This document shows positions 17,961-30,283 of a stretch of DNA of 64,000 nucleotides, in pieces (position 1 is the first letter of the stretch; the number at the start of each line of letters is the position of its first letter). The translations under genes were made by a program, and so were the position numbers. Origin of the DNA: Borreliella californiensis (GTDB lineage Bacteria; Spirochaetota; Spirochaetia; Borreliales; Borreliaceae); NCBI RefSeq assembly GCF_014205885.1, contig NZ_JACHFB010000001.1:186001-250000 (forward strand), written 5' to 3'. The notes under the pieces were generated by a model, which did no database searches, was not told the DNA's origin, and saw nothing but the letters and a program-made list of their open reading frames with translations.

Positions 17961-17982
17961 AATGTAGCATTAATGCTACATT
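17961..17982. promoter_or_regulatory. 22-bp perfect palindrome in a divergent promoter region
   Basis: Half-site AATGTAGCATT followed at once by its exact complement AATGCTACATT. It lies 38 bp before the CDF transporter start (minus) and 62 bp before the small plus-strand gene. No convergent genes meet here, so it is not a terminator; an operator for a dimeric regulator is the simplest reading. Confidence 0.6.
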
Positions 17983-18044
17983 CTATCATTTATTAAATTC
18001 AAGCTCAATCTTGGTTTTTTAGAGCAAAAGTGAGGGATTATTTT

Positions 18045-18413
18045 ATGCGGCAAGCGGATTTTTTTGTTAAAAAGTGTAAAAAAAATATTTTAAATAACAA
18101 TGATTTGCACAGTTTAATTAATAATATTAAAAATATTTTTTATGAGATTTTAAAGGAGTTTGACAGAAAGTCATTAGAAAATATATTCAATTATTATTAT
18201 GAAGTCCATGATCTTAATAATAGTTTATATAGCTTTATAGAAAAATTTGTTCCAATTATTAATTTTTTATTATTTGAAGATTTGGAATATAATTTTAATT
18301 CTGCTGAAAAAAAACTTATTTTAAATTTATTTGATTTATCTGCCAATACTCTTGAAAGTGGTAAATTAAATAGGCTTGCGGGTGCTTTGGTTTCTCTAAA
18401 GATATTAAATTGA
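18045..18413 (+). CDS. hypothetical small helical protein
   Basis: About 122 residues, Asn/Lys/Ile/Phe-rich, predicted almost all helix, no signal peptide, no membrane segment, no motif I recognise. The ATG at 18045 follows TGAGGG at workable spacing; the frame also permits a GTG at 18030. It ends with LNRLAGALVSLKILN. It is divergent from the CDF transporter and converges on cdd with a 22-bp gap. By synteny BB0617. Confidence 0.7.
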   Translation: MRQADFFVKKCKKNILNNNDLHSLINNIKNIFYEILKEFDRKSLENIFNYYYEVHDLNNSLYSFIEKFVPIINFLLFEDLEYNFNSAEKKLILNLFDLSANTLESGKLNRLAGALVSLKILN

Positions 18414-18435
18414 CTTAATTTTTTGCAAGTTGCTA

Positions 18436-18873
18436 TTATGTAACTCTTCTTAGCTCTTTTTTATCAAAAGGAGTTTTAAGCAAATCTTTTAATGTATAAA
18501 TTTTTATTGGTATTTTGTTTTCATTAAATGATTTGGATTCTGTTATTATTATTTTTGTATCTTTATCAAAAAACTCTGACATTACTTGCAGGCATATAGC
18601 GCAAGGAATAGATTCAGGACTTGTATTAAGTAATAAAAAATCTATTATTTGTACGCCAACTTTTGCAATCATGTTTGAAATCGCGCTTCTTTCTGCACAG
18701 CAAGTTGCTCCAAAACTTGCATTCTCAACATTTGTTCCAATAAAAAAATCGTTTGCTTTAGTCTTAATGCAGGCACCCACTTTGAATTTTGAATATGGAG
18801 AATAGGAATTATTTCTAGCTTTTTCTGCCATATAAAATGCTTTATCTATATCTTCTTGTTTTAATTTTTCCAC
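18436..18873 (-). CDS. cdd: cytidine deaminase
   Basis: A 145-residue protein of the small tetrameric Cdd type. Zinc site: CAE (Cys59, catalytic Glu61) in NVENASFGATCCAERSAI and PCAIC (Cys91, Cys94). It converts cytidine/deoxycytidine to uridine/deoxyuridine in pyrimidine salvage. The start is GTG with AGGTGG 7 nt upstream; no earlier ATG fits the family start. Confidence 0.95.
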   Translation of the reverse strand: MEKLKQEDIDKAFYMAEKARNNSYSPYSKFKVGACIKTKANDFFIGTNVENASFGATCCAERSAISNMIAKVGVQIIDFLLLNTSPESIPCAICLQVMSEFFDKDTKIIITESKSFNENKIPIKIYTLKDLLKTPFDKKELRRVT

Positions 18874-18951
18874 AATTTACCACCTGTTATATTTTATTAG
18901 CCATTGTGGTTTATTTTATTGAAATATTGTAATATAGTCAATGTAAAATAA

Positions 18952-21598
<2,647 letters not shown>

Positions 21599-21669
21599 TT
21601 AACCATAAAATAATAAATGCTAATATATTATCTATGTTTATTAGCAAATCATTTTGTATTATACTTTAT

Positions 21670-21719
21670 AATAATGCTTTTTAATAATAGCATTGACAAA
21701 GCATTATTGAATTTATACA
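21670..21719 (+). promoter_or_regulatory. inverted repeat and promoter before tRNA(CAU)-DJ-1
   Basis: A perfect 11-bp inverted repeat (AATAATGCTTT 21670-21680 / AAAGCATTATT 21698-21708) surrounds and overlaps TTGACA (21693-21698). TACACT or TATACA near 21714-21721 is a -10 candidate. It lies between nagZ (minus) and the tRNA (plus), so it could be an operator or the tail of a terminator-like hairpin. Confidence 0.45.
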
Positions 21720-21736
21720 CTTAATAAAAAGTTTAA

Positions 21737-21810
21737 GCTGATGTAGCTCAGGTGGTTAGAGCACTCGGCTCATATCCGAGTTGTCGTGGGTTCAAGTCCC
21801 TCCATCAGCA
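21737..21810 (+). tRNA. tRNA with CAT anticodon (elongator Met, or Ile2)
   Basis: Acceptor GCTGATG/CATCAGC fully paired, so not an initiator. D stem GCTC/GAGC, anticodon arm CTCGG-CTCATAT-CCGAG, T arm GTGGG-TTCAAGT-CCCTC with one mismatch, discriminator A. Elongator Met is my first choice; Ile with a lysidine-modified CAT cannot be excluded from sequence alone. Confidence 0.9.
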
Positions 21811-21823
21811 TTAGGGGTTGTAA

Positions 21824-22378
21824 ATGGTAGTGGGTATTATTCTTGCAGATGGCTTTGAAGATATTGAGGCCATAATCCCGATTGATATTTTAAGACGGGG
21901 TAATGTTAATATTCAAGTTATCAGTGCAAATGATAACAACGTTGTGATAAGTTCAAAAGGGGTTTCTTTTTTAACCGATGATGTAATATCAAACTGTAAG
22001 GAAAATTGTTTTGATCTAATAATCCTTCCAGGAGGCATGCCTGGAGCTACTAATCTTTTTAATTCAAAAGAATTAGATTTAATTTTAAAAGATATGAATG
22101 CTAAAGGTAAATATATTGCGGCTATTTGTGCTTCTCCAGTAGTAGTGCTTGCTGCTAAAAGTCTTCTAGGCTTTAATAAGTTTACCTGTTATCCAGGTTT
22201 GGAAAAGAATGTGCTTGATGGCGAGTTTATAGATAAAAATGTTGTTAGAAGCAATAATTTTATTACTTCTAAAGGGGTTGGGACTTCATTTGAATTTGCT
22301 TTTACTCTTCTTGAAATTGTAAAGGGTAGCCAAGTAATGGAAAATGTTAAAAAAGCAACTTTACTTTGTGAGAGTTAA
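21824..22378 (+). CDS. DJ-1/PfpI superfamily protein
   Basis: A 184-residue single-domain protein of the DJ-1/ThiJ group. Conserved Glu15 in GFEDIEA and nucleophile-elbow Cys102 in AAICASP mark the DJ-1 active site; ILPGGMPGA is the usual glycine loop. Members act as oxidation-sensing chaperones, deglycases or related enzymes; the old label thiazole biosynthesis (ThiJ) is not supported, since no thiamine genes are nearby. AGGGG precedes the ATG, and the gene follows the tRNA by 13 bp, so both may share a transcript. Confidence 0.9.
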   Translation: MVVGIILADGFEDIEAIIPIDILRRGNVNIQVISANDNNVVISSKGVSFLTDDVISNCKENCFDLIILPGGMPGATNLFNSKELDLILKDMNAKGKYIAAICASPVVVLAAKSLLGFNKFTCYPGLEKNVLDGEFIDKNVVRSNNFITSKGVGTSFEFAFTLLEIVKGSQVMENVKKATLLCES

Positions 22379-22442
22379 ATATAAAACTATTTAAAATGAT
22401 TTTAATAAATAAACCAGATTTAGGTTTTAAAATTAAAAATTA

Positions 22443-23657
22443 TTAATTTTTTGGAATTAAATTATAAATGTTTTCAAGAATAGTTAATTCTTCGTTTGTT
22501 TTTATTACTAGTATTTTTACTTTGCTATTAGTGGTTGATATTTCAGATTCTAAATTCTTGTTTTGGGCCATTTCATTTTTTTCAAGGTCCAATTCTATTC
22601 CAATTTTTTCAAACCCTTTTAGTGCAAGATCTCTTATTTTATAATCAACAATTCCAATTCCACCTGTAAAAACTATTGCATCAATATTAAAATCAAGAGC
22701 AGCAATGTAAGACCCAATATACTTTTTTATTCTATATGTCATTATATCTATTGCAAGTTTTGATTGATATTCTCCTTCTTCAATTTTGTTCCATATATCT
22801 CTCATGTCATTTGATTTTTCAGAAATTCCTAGTATGCCGCTTTCTTTATTTAATATTTCTTCAATTTGTTTGGTGGTTTTATTTAATATAGTGCTCATCA
22901 AATTAATAATTGATGGGTCTATATCACCGCTTCTTGTTCCCATTACAAGCCCTTCAAGTGGAGTAATTCCCATGCTTGTGTCATAAGATTTTCCATTTTT
23001 AACAGCATTAATGCTTGCTCCATTTCCAAGATGCAATATTATTAAATTTAGATTATCTATTTTTTTATTTAAAATTTCTGAAGTTCTTTTTGTTATGTAC
23101 GAATAAGAAAGGCCATGAAAGCCATATTTTCTAATATTGTATTTTTTATACCAAGAATATGGAATTGCATAAAGAAAAGCATGTTCTTTTATAGTTTGAT
23201 GCCATGAAGTATCAAAGCATAAAACTTGTTTTACATGTGGTAAAATTTTAAGCACTGCTTCTATTGCGATGATTGCATTTGGGTTGTGAAGTGGAGCAAG
23301 TTCAGAGATTTGTTTTAATTTATTTAAAATACTGTTTGTAAGAATTACTGAATTTTTAAGGCTTGAGCCCCCATGCACAACTCTGTGTCCTATTATTTCA
23401 ATTTCACTAATAGTTTTAAGGATGTTTAAATTGCTGTTTAACAGCATTTCAAACATTTTCTCTATTGCTTTTTGATGATTTTCAATTCCTTTTTCAAATC
23501 TTTCTGTTATTGATCCGTCAGTATTTATAATTTTTATGATTGATTTTTGTGATTTTATTTTTTCAACAATTCCAGATATTATTTTTTTTGAATTTTCATA
23601 TTGATAAATAGCAAATTTTAACGAAGAACTTCCTGTGTTTATGATTAATATCTTCAT
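22443..23657 (-). CDS. ackA: acetate kinase
   Basis: A 404-residue enzyme of the acetate/sugar kinase fold starting [18 protein letters not shown], with [24 protein letters not shown] and the acetate-kinase stretch GNGASINAV. It interconverts acetate + ATP and acetyl-phosphate, which with Pta feeds acetyl-CoA. The ATG at 23655-23657 has AAAGGAA upstream; the frame extends 8 codons to a TTG that lacks such a site. It lies 25 bp after mfd in the same direction, so the two may be one transcript. Confidence 0.97.
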   Translation of the reverse strand: MKILIINTGSSSLKFAIYQYENSKKIISGIVEKIKSQKSIIKIINTDGSITERFEKGIENHQKAIEKMFEMLLNSNLNILKTISEIEIIGHRVVHGGSSLKNSVILTNSILNKLKQISELAPLHNPNAIIAIEAVLKILPHVKQVLCFDTSWHQTIKEHAFLYAIPYSWYKKYNIRKYGFHGLSYSYITKRTSEILNKKIDNLNLIILHLGNGASINAVKNGKSYDTSMGITPLEGLVMGTRSGDIDPSIINLMSTILNKTTKQIEEILNKESGILGISEKSNDMRDIWNKIEEGEYQSKLAIDIMTYRIKKYIGSYIAALDFNIDAIVFTGGIGIVDYKIRDLALKGFEKIGIELDLEKNEMAQNKNLESEISTTNSKVKILVIKTNEELTILENIYNLIPKN

Positions 23658-23682
23658 TTTTTTTCCTTTTGCATTTGACAAG

Positions 23683-26600
23683 CTATGTGTTTGTTTTTAG
23701 TAAGTTAATATTTTTATATATGTAATTTATTTTCTCAGATTTTTCAATATTTTTAAAGCTTAAAAATATTGATTTTTGATATGAGGGATTTAACATTAAT
23801 AAATTGGGATGTTTTTGAAGTATTTCTATTATTTTTTCCATAGGAATGCTTTCTATATTTTTATATTCTATTTCTAAAGTTTTGTTTGTTTCTTTTAATT
23901 TTGTTATATTTAAATCTTTTGCTAAAATCTTAAGTTCAGCCAACATTAATAGATTATTTATTTCTTTGGGTATTGGGCCAAAGTTGTCGTGAAGCTCTGA
24001 TCTTATCTTTTTACTTTCTTCTTCAGTTTGAATTTTAAAGATTTTTTTGTAGATTAGTATTTTATCCTGTTCATTTTTTGCATAATTTTCAGGAATAAAG
24101 CCACTATAGTTAATTTCAATATCAACTTCTTTTTCTGATGAGATTTTTCCCATTTTCTTTTCAATTGCTTTATTTAGCATTGTTAGATAGTAATCCAATC
24201 CAATAGACTCAATTTCTCCGTGTTGTTCTCTACCAAGTAAATTTCCAACACCTCTTATTTCCATATCTTTCATTGCTATTTTAAATCCTGCTCCTAGATC
24301 TGAAAATTCGGTTATTGCTCTTAGTCTTTCAATAGAGCGTTCATTTAGCTTTTCGCTATCTTGGTATAAAAAATAAGCATAAGCTTTCTTAGATCCTCTT
24401 CCAACTCTTCCTTTTAGTTGATATAGCTGTGCAAGTCCAAACTTGTTTGCATTATTTATTATTATTGTATTTGCATTTGGAATGTCTATTCCATTTTCAA
24501 TTATTGTTGTTGCCAATAAAATTTGATATGCTTTTTTAATAAAATTGTGCATTATGTCTTCAATCTCATCTCCTGTAAGTTTTCCATGAATTATTGCAAT
24601 TCTTGCGTAAGGAGTTAATTTTTCAATGAGCGTTTTTAAATAATGCAGTTCTTCAATATTGTGATTTACTAAAAAAACTTGACCATCTCGAGATAGTTCA
24701 CTTTCAATTGCATGTTTTATTAAAAGTTCGCTAAACGATTCTAAATAAGTTTCTATTTTTACTCTGTTTTTAGGTGGAATTTTTAAAACGGAAATATCTC
24801 TGAGCTTAATTAGTGACATGTGAAGAGATCTAGGAATTGGTGTTGCAGAAAGAGCAAGACAATCAACCGAAATTCTTATTTCTTTAAGTTTTTCTTTTTC
24901 TTTTACACCAAATCTTTGTTCTTCATCAATTATTATTAATCCTAAATTTTTGCAAGTGAATTTTTTTGAAAGAATTTTGTGTGTTCCTATGATTATATCA
25001 ATTTTTCCACTTTTCATTTCTTTTAAAATCCGGTTTTCTGTATTATTTTTTATAAATCTGCTTAATACTTCGATTTTGATTGGAAAATTTTTAAATCTTT
25101 TTTTAAATGTATTGAAATGTTGTTCTGCTAAGATGGTCGTTGGTGAGAGTACAATAACCTGTTTGTTTCCCATTACGGCTTTAAAAGCAGCCCTCATGGC
25201 AACTTCAGTTTTTCCAAATCCAACATCTCCACAAAGAAGGCGGTCCATCACTTTGAAACTCATCATGTCTTCTTTTATTTCTTTTATTGCTCTTATTTGA
25301 TCTTGAGTTTCATCGTATGGAAATTCAGATTCAAATAACAATTGCAATTCGTTATCTTCTGGGTATTTAATACCTTTAATGCTTTCTCTTTTTGAATAAA
25401 GTTCTATTAATTTGTCTGCAATCTCTTCGATTCTTTTTTTTGCATTTGCTTTGTTTTTTATCCATGTTTTAGAACTGATTTTATCTAATTTAATATTTTT
25501 AGGATCACTTCCAATGTATTTTTGGATTAAATTTGTTTGTTCAATTGGAATAAATAGTTTTTCTCCTTCAGCGTATTCAATCTCAATATAATCCTTTTCA
25601 AGAGAGCTTGTTTTTATTCTCTTTATTTGCCTAAATATACCAATTCCATGGTTTATGTGAACTACATGGCTATTTTTCTCAATCTCAACGAAAGAGTCAA
25701 TAGCTTTTGTTTTTGAAGATTCAAAGGTTTTGTTTATTTTTTGCCCCGTATTGAAAATGTTTGATTCTAGAATAATAGCAATTTTTTCTTTTTCTATTAT
25801 TAAAGAGCTAGATATTTTTAAAACCTCAATTGATATTTTTGGTAATTCTTTGAAAATATATTTAAGTTTTTCTTTTTGTGATTCAGATTCTGCTGCAATA
25901 ATGATTTTAAATCCATTTTTTAGCCAATTTTCAAATTCCTTTTTTGTAAGCGCTATATTTGAAAAAAAGTTTCTCTCACTTTCGATTGTAAATTCTATAA
26001 TTTCTTTGGATTTAGGGCTTTTAATTTTTGAAAATAAAACATAGCTTTTTAGATTAAAGGTTTTAGAATTTAAGAGAATTCTTTTTGGATCAATTATATT
26101 TTTGCCAGCTTCTTTTGCTTCTTTATAAAGCTTTTCGTATTCTTGGTGTATTTTTTCAATTTCTTTTTCTAAATTGTTAATTTCAAAGTTTACAATAGGT
26201 GTATGTTTATCAATCTCATCAATTAAGTAAGTATTTGCTACTAGTGGATAAAACATTTCTTCTGTTTTTGTTTCTTTTTTTAAATCTAACTCTTTAAGAA
26301 TCTTTTTATATTCAGTGGGTTTAATCTTTGTTTTTAGAGTGTTAATAGCTTCTTTGTTCCAAATAATTTCTTTTTTTGGAAGAATTTGGAATTCTAAAAT
26401 TTTATTATCATGTTTTAATTGGGTTAAGGGATTGAATTTTCTTATTTCTTCTATTTTGTCAAAGTTTAGTACAATCCTTATTGGATTTTGCTCTCCAAAG
26501 GGGTATAGATCTATAATTTCTCCTTTTATTGTAAATTCTCCTGGAATTGTTACTCTGAATGTTTTTTCATATCCCAATGATATAAGAGTTTTTTCAAAGT

Positions 26601-27057
26601 TTGTTGTATTAATATTGGTATTTTTTTCAATTTTATATATGTTCTTTAGTATTGTATTTTTATCAGGTATTTTGCTAAGCAATGATTTTAAGACCGTAAT
26701 ATATATTCCAGGATTTTTTCTATAAAAATTGATTAGAAATTTGATTCTTTGGTTAAAGATCGTATTTTTTGAGCCAATGCCCTTGTATACAAGGGGGCTA
26801 AAATAGTTAAGCTCAAAGATTTGACTTGTAATTACTTGTAAATCGTTTTTGATTTTATCTAATGTGTGCTCGTCTTTAACTATTAATATTATTTTTCCGG
26901 TTTTACTATATTCTTTGATTTTTTTAATTAAAAAGGCTTTGAAAAATCCTTCGTATCCTGTTAATGAAAAAAATGTATTTTGTTCTAAAAATTCTTTCAT
27001 TTTTTTTAAATTGGAATTATTTTTTAATATTTTTGTTAGTTCTTCATCTATATTCAT
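23683..27057 (-). CDS. mfd: transcription-repair coupling factor
   Basis: A 1124-residue Mfd. N-terminal UvrB-homology region, then the RNA-polymerase-interacting region ([14 protein letters not shown], about 460-540), then a RecG-like SF2 translocase: Walker [42 protein letters not shown] and QLKGRVGRG, and a C-terminal regulatory domain ([12 protein letters not shown]). It removes stalled RNA polymerase and recruits UvrA. Ribosome site AAGG before ATG. The protein is very rich in Lys, Ile and Asn, as are the other minus-strand proteins here. Confidence 0.97.
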   Translation of the reverse strand: MNIDEELTKILKNNSNLKKMKEFLEQNTFFSLTGYEGFFKAFLIKKIKEYSKTGKIILIVKDEHTLDKIKNDLQVITSQIFELNYFSPLVYKGIGSKNTIFNQRIKFLINFYRKNPGIYITVLKSLLSKIPDKNTILKNIYKIEKNTNINTTNFEKTLISLGYEKTFRVTIPGEFTIKGEIIDLYPFGEQNPIRIVLNFDKIEEIRKFNPLTQLKHDNKILEFQILPKKEIIWNKEAINTLKTKIKPTEYKKILKELDLKKETKTEEMFYPLVANTYLIDEIDKHTPIVNFEINNLEKEIEKIHQEYEKLYKEAKEAGKNIIDPKRILLNSKTFNLKSYVLFSKIKSPKSKEIIEFTIESERNFFSNIALTKKEFENWLKNGFKIIIAAESESQKEKLKYIFKELPKISIEVLKISSSLIIEKEKIAIILESNIFNTGQKINKTFESSKTKAIDSFVEIEKNSHVVHINHGIGIFRQIKRIKTSSLEKDYIEIEYAEGEKLFIPIEQTNLIQKYIGSDPKNIKLDKISSKTWIKNKANAKKRIEEIADKLIELYSKRESIKGIKYPEDNELQLLFESEFPYDETQDQIRAIKEIKEDMMSFKVMDRLLCGDVGFGKTEVAMRAAFKAVMGNKQVIVLSPTTILAEQHFNTFKKRFKNFPIKIEVLSRFIKNNTENRILKEMKSGKIDIIIGTHKILSKKFTCKNLGLIIIDEEQRFGVKEKEKLKEIRISVDCLALSATPIPRSLHMSLIKLRDISVLKIPPKNRVKIETYLESFSELLIKHAIESELSRDGQVFLVNHNIEELHYLKTLIEKLTPYARIAIIHGKLTGDEIEDIMHNFIKKAYQILLATTIIENGIDIPNANTIIINNANKFGLAQLYQLKGRVGRGSKKAYAYFLYQDSEKLNERSIERLRAITEFSDLGAGFKIAMKDMEIRGVGNLLGREQHGEIESIGLDYYLTMLNKAIEKKMGKISSEKEVDIEINYSGFIPENYAKNEQDKILIYKKIFKIQTEEESKKIRSELHDNFGPIPKEINNLLMLAELKILAKDLNITKLKETNKTLEIEYKNIESIPMEKIIEILQKHPNLLMLNPSYQKSIFLSFKNIEKSEKINYIYKNINLLKTNT

Positions 27058-27153
27058 TTTTTACCTTTTTGTTTAATTAATTTAGTATAATAATATACTA
27101 TAGGGATTATTACTTTCTTTATATATAATGTGGTTAGGTTTTTAGGGGAGCTT
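27058..27153. promoter_or_regulatory. divergent mfd / periplasmic-protein promoter region with dyad
   Basis: Dyad TAGTATA (27083-27089) - 4 nt - TATACTA (27094-27100) overlaps a plus-strand TATAAT (27086-27091). It may be a promoter with an operator, or only an AT-rich chance dyad. Confidence 0.35.
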
Positions 27154-28116
27154 ATGAATATTAGAAAATTGTTTTTTTTTATTTTTTTTATGAATATTTC
27201 TTTTGTTTTGTTTGCTGGGGATTACAAGGGCCTTGATTTTAAAATTAAGTTTTTCAATCAATCTATTTATCGTGTTAATAGTAATGTTTTTATTGAAGTT
27301 TCTCTTAGCAATGCATCTGAGAGTGTTTTAACTTTAGAAATAGGCGATATTAATTCTTTTGGCTTTGATTTTGATGTTACTGATACCACCAATATTAAAG
27401 TTAAAAGACCTATTGAATATGTTAAAAAGAGATCTAAAAATGTTGCAATCCCTGTTAGAAATATGAGCTTGAGACCTAATGAAAAATTTTCTGTAGTTAT
27501 TAATTTAAATCAATTTGTTAAGTTTAGTAAAGATGGAGTTTATTTTGTTAAGGGTATTTTTTTCCCAGACATTTCAGATCCATCTAAGAAAAAAGAATCC
27601 AATATTATTACGCTTTTTTTAAATGATGGTTTTGATGAAAATCCAGGCAGTATAGATCTTGTTAATTTGTCTGAAAATAATGATATTCAAGATATCTTGA
27701 AAAAGAAAAAATTGTCTCCCGATGAGATTGTCAAATATTTGTTAAAGGCATTGCAGCTTGGAAAAAAAGAAAAATTCTTTTTATATCTTGATATTGAAGG
27801 TTTGTTATTAAATGACAAAAGTAAGGCATACCTTTATAAGCAAAAGTTATCACCTGTTCCTAATAAAAATGCAGTTGAAGAGTATAAGGAATATTTGTGG
27901 AATTCTAATAATTCAGATATTTCAAAAGCACCAAATAAATTTTCTATTATTGAGACGACTTATTCTGATACTTCGGGCAAGGTGATTGCTGATTTATATT
28001 TTGACGATGGGCAATTTTATATTTCCAAAAGATATACTTTCTTCTTCAAAAAATATGATTATTATTGGATAATTTATGACTACATTGTTCAAAATACTGG
28101 CATTAAGGAAAAGTAA
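27154..28116 (+). CDS. hypothetical exported protein
   Basis: A 320-residue protein with a clear signal peptide (MNIRKLFFFIFFMNISFVLFA, cleavage before GDYKG). The first half is beta-rich (FIEVSLSNASESVLTLEI, then a NLNQFVKF strand), like an immunoglobulin-type fold; the C-terminal 100 residues (FSIIETTYSDTSGKVIADLYF, YYWIIYDYIVQNTG) look like a small alpha+beta NTF2- or cystatin-like domain. No family recognised. The start at 27154 follows GGGGAG; the frame is open from a GTG at 27130. The last 41 bp overlap the amidase frame, suggesting coupled translation and a role at the cell wall. BB0624 by synteny. Confidence 0.8.
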   Translation: MNIRKLFFFIFFMNISFVLFAGDYKGLDFKIKFFNQSIYRVNSNVFIEVSLSNASESVLTLEIGDINSFGFDFDVTDTTNIKVKRPIEYVKKRSKNVAIPVRNMSLRPNEKFSVVINLNQFVKFSKDGVYFVKGIFFPDISDPSKKKESNIITLFLNDGFDENPGSIDLVNLSENNDIQDILKKKKLSPDEIVKYLLKALQLGKKEKFFLYLDIEGLLLNDKSKAYLYKQKLSPVPNKNAVEEYKEYLWNSNNSDISKAPNKFSIIETTYSDTSGKVIADLYFDDGQFYISKRYTFFFKKYDYYWIIYDYIVQNTGIKEK

Positions 28117-30169
28117 AACTTTTTGTGTTTTGCAAATTATAGAGCTTATTATATTATTTTATTTTTTAATAATAAGTCCTGTTAATCTTAATGCAGATTT
28201 TGAGTATAGGGTTGTCAAAGGAGATACTCTTTTTTCAATTGCAATTAATCACAAAGTCAAAGTGAGCGATCTTAAAAGGATTAATAAACTACGTGTTGAC
28301 AATATTAAGGCAGGTCAAATATTAATTATTCCAAGTGATTCTAATTTAAGTCAAAACATTGCCCATAAGGTCAATCATTCGTTTAGTTCGCTAGAATCTG
28401 TTAATAAAGGGATAATTTTTTACACTGCAAAAGAGGGCGATTCTGTTGAGAGCGTCTCAAAGCTTGTTGGACTAAGTCAAGAAGAGATAATAGCTTGGAA
28501 TGATTTGCGTTCTAAAGATCTTAAGGTTGGAATCAAGCTTGTATTAACTGAGCCTGATTTTTTAAAGCCTTATGTGGTTAAGAAAGGTGATTCACTTTCA
28601 AAACTTTCTCAGGATTTTGATATTAGTTCTAAGGATGTTTTAAAATTTAATTTTCTTAATGATGATAAATTAAAGATTGGACAGCGACTTTTTTTAAAGA
28701 AAGCTACCAAGAATGTTAATTTTCATTATGTTAAAAGAGGGGAAACTCTTGGTAGAATAGCTTATATTTATGGTGTTACCGCCAAGGATCTTGTAGCTCT
28801 TAATGGCAATCGGGCTGTTAATCTTAAAGCGGGTTCATTGTTAAATGTTTTAAAGATTGTAAATAATGATTTAAAATCTGTTAAGGGAGATTTAAAAATT
28901 GAAAAAAAAATAGATGATAATTTTATTTATCATTCAGTTGCTGTAGGGGAGACTTTATATAGCATTGCCAGACATTATGGTGTTTTAATTGAGGATCTTA
29001 AAAATTGGAATAATTTAAATAGTAACAATATTATGCATGATCAAAAATTGAAAATTTTTGATAAAAAACTTTCAATTGATTCTTCTGCAATTAAAACTAA
29101 AAACGATTTATATGTTAAAAACAAAGTCGATTCTAGCTCTAATGCTTCTAATAAAGTGCAAACAATAGTGAATCTTCCCTCAAGTAAAAACAAAAAGATA
29201 AATTTAAATACTTTTGGAATTGCTGCTCATCAAGATATTTTTGATGTTAGCTCTTTAGTTATTTTAGATTCTAAAATACCAATATTTGAGGTTGTTGGTG
29301 ACTTCTATTATTGGTGTAGACCAAGAAAGATAAGTCAGCCAAGTGAGTTTTATTCAGAAGATTGGCATTCTCCTTTGAATTCTTATAAAAAGGCAACTCA
29401 ACTTTTCAAAAGTTTTGAAAAGTTAGTAAATTCTAGGTTTAATAAAGGATCAAGACTTAAGGATAAGTTAATAATTCTTGATCCAGGTCACGGCGGTCTT
29501 GATCCTGGAGCTATTGTTAAGTCTAGAGATGGTCTTGGAAATGAAGTTTTTGTTGTTGAAGATGAATATGTATATGATATTGCTTTAAGGCTTTATGTAT
29601 ACCTTAAGGAAGAAGGAGCCAATGTTGAATTTACTATTTTAGCTCCTGACCATTTAATTAGGAATAGTGTTTTTGCTAACAATACTTTTGTTAATGTTAA
29701 AAACGAGGTTTACAATGATTATGATTTAAATAAAAATGATACTGTTGATTCCTGGATAAGCGGCACTCCATCAGGCCTTAAAAAAAGATTGGTCGTTGTT
29801 AAAAACATTGTTAATAAATATAAGCATATTAAAGATAAGGATATAGCCTTTTTCAGTTTGCATGCGGATAATAGTGTTGGAGCGCCTAAGAGTATGGGGT
29901 TTTATTATCAAAAAGATGACGATAAGAAATATGATATTCATTCAAAGTCTGCAGCAGAAAAAATTACAGAAGGAATGAAAAGAAGTTTTTATATTAAGGG
30001 TCAAAATCTTCATGTTTTAAGAAATAATATAGTAATGACTAAGCTTTTAGTAGAAGTTAGGAATTTAGCATTTCCAGAGGAAGCTTGGTCTATTAGGTCT
30101 TCTAAGCTTAGAGATCAAGATTCTAAAATTCTTGCTAATGGGATTTTAAAAATATTGGAAAATAATTGA
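28076..30169 (+). CDS. N-acetylmuramoyl-L-alanine amidase with five LysM repeats
   Basis: A 697-residue protein: N-terminal hydrophobic anchor/signal (about 18-40), then five LysM peptidoglycan-binding repeats starting FEYRVVKGDTL, IFYTAKEGDSV, PYVVKKGDSL, FHYVKRGETL and FIYHSVAVGETL, a linker, and a C-terminal Amidase_3 zinc domain. Zinc ligands: His in DPGHGG (about residue 471), Glu in VVEDEY, His in FSLHADNS; catalytic Glu in VEVRNLAFPEEA. It cleaves the bond between MurNAc and L-Ala and is probably needed for cell separation. The start is uncertain: ATG 28076 overlaps the previous gene by 41 bp, and a TTG at 28130 after AAGGAAAAG is an alternative. Confidence 0.93.
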   Translation: MTTLFKILALRKSKTFCVLQIIELIILFYFLIISPVNLNADFEYRVVKGDTLFSIAINHKVKVSDLKRINKLRVDNIKAGQILIIPSDSNLSQNIAHKVNHSFSSLESVNKGIIFYTAKEGDSVESVSKLVGLSQEEIIAWNDLRSKDLKVGIKLVLTEPDFLKPYVVKKGDSLSKLSQDFDISSKDVLKFNFLNDDKLKIGQRLFLKKATKNVNFHYVKRGETLGRIAYIYGVTAKDLVALNGNRAVNLKAGSLLNVLKIVNNDLKSVKGDLKIEKKIDDNFIYHSVAVGETLYSIARHYGVLIEDLKNWNNLNSNNIMHDQKLKIFDKKLSIDSSAIKTKNDLYVKNKVDSSSNASNKVQTIVNLPSSKNKKINLNTFGIAAHQDIFDVSSLVILDSKIPIFEVVGDFYYWCRPRKISQPSEFYSEDWHSPLNSYKKATQLFKSFEKLVNSRFNKGSRLKDKLIILDPGHGGLDPGAIVKSRDGLGNEVFVVEDEYVYDIALRLYVYLKEEGANVEFTILAPDHLIRNSVFANNTFVNVKNEVYNDYDLNKNDTVDSWISGTPSGLKKRLVVVKNIVNKYKHIKDKDIAFFSLHADNSVGAPKSMGFYYQKDDDKKYDIHSKSAAEKITEGMKRSFYIKGQNLHVLRNNIVMTKLLVEVRNLAFPEEAWSIRSSKLRDQDSKILANGILKILENN

Positions 30170-30194
30170 CAAAAATTTTTAAATTTAAGATAAT
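30166..30194 (+). promoter_or_regulatory. tRNA-Asn promoter overlapping the amidase stop codon
   Basis: TTGACA (30166-30171) - 17 bp - GATAAT (30189-30194), 18 bp before the tRNA. The -35 box contains the TGA stop codon of the amidase gene (30167-30169). Confidence 0.65.
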
Positions 30195-30211
30195 ATTTCT
30201 AGTGTTCAATT

Positions 30212-30283
30212 TCCCCTATAGCTCAGTGGTAGAGCGGGTGGCTGTTAACCACTAGGTCGGAGGTTCGAGTCCTTCTGGGGGAG
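30212..30283 (+). tRNA. tRNA-Asn (GTT)
   Basis: Acceptor TCCCCTA/TGGGGGA, D stem GCTC/GAGC, anticodon arm GGTGG-CTGTTAA-CCACT, T arm GGAGG-TTCGAGT-CCTTC, discriminator G. CCA not encoded. Almost the whole gene (30223-30283) is overlapped on the other strand by the end of the RNase M5 frame. Confidence 0.96.

Noticed and set aside
21824-22378. Thiamine biosynthesis role for the DJ-1 gene
   Set aside because: The label comes from old annotation; the residues are those of the general DJ-1 family and no thiamine genes are nearby.
24950-25300. Plus-strand frames opposite mfd and recB/recC
   Set aside because: Hydrophobic Phe/Ile/Leu-rich shadows of Lys/Asn-rich minus-strand genes; no ribosome sites.
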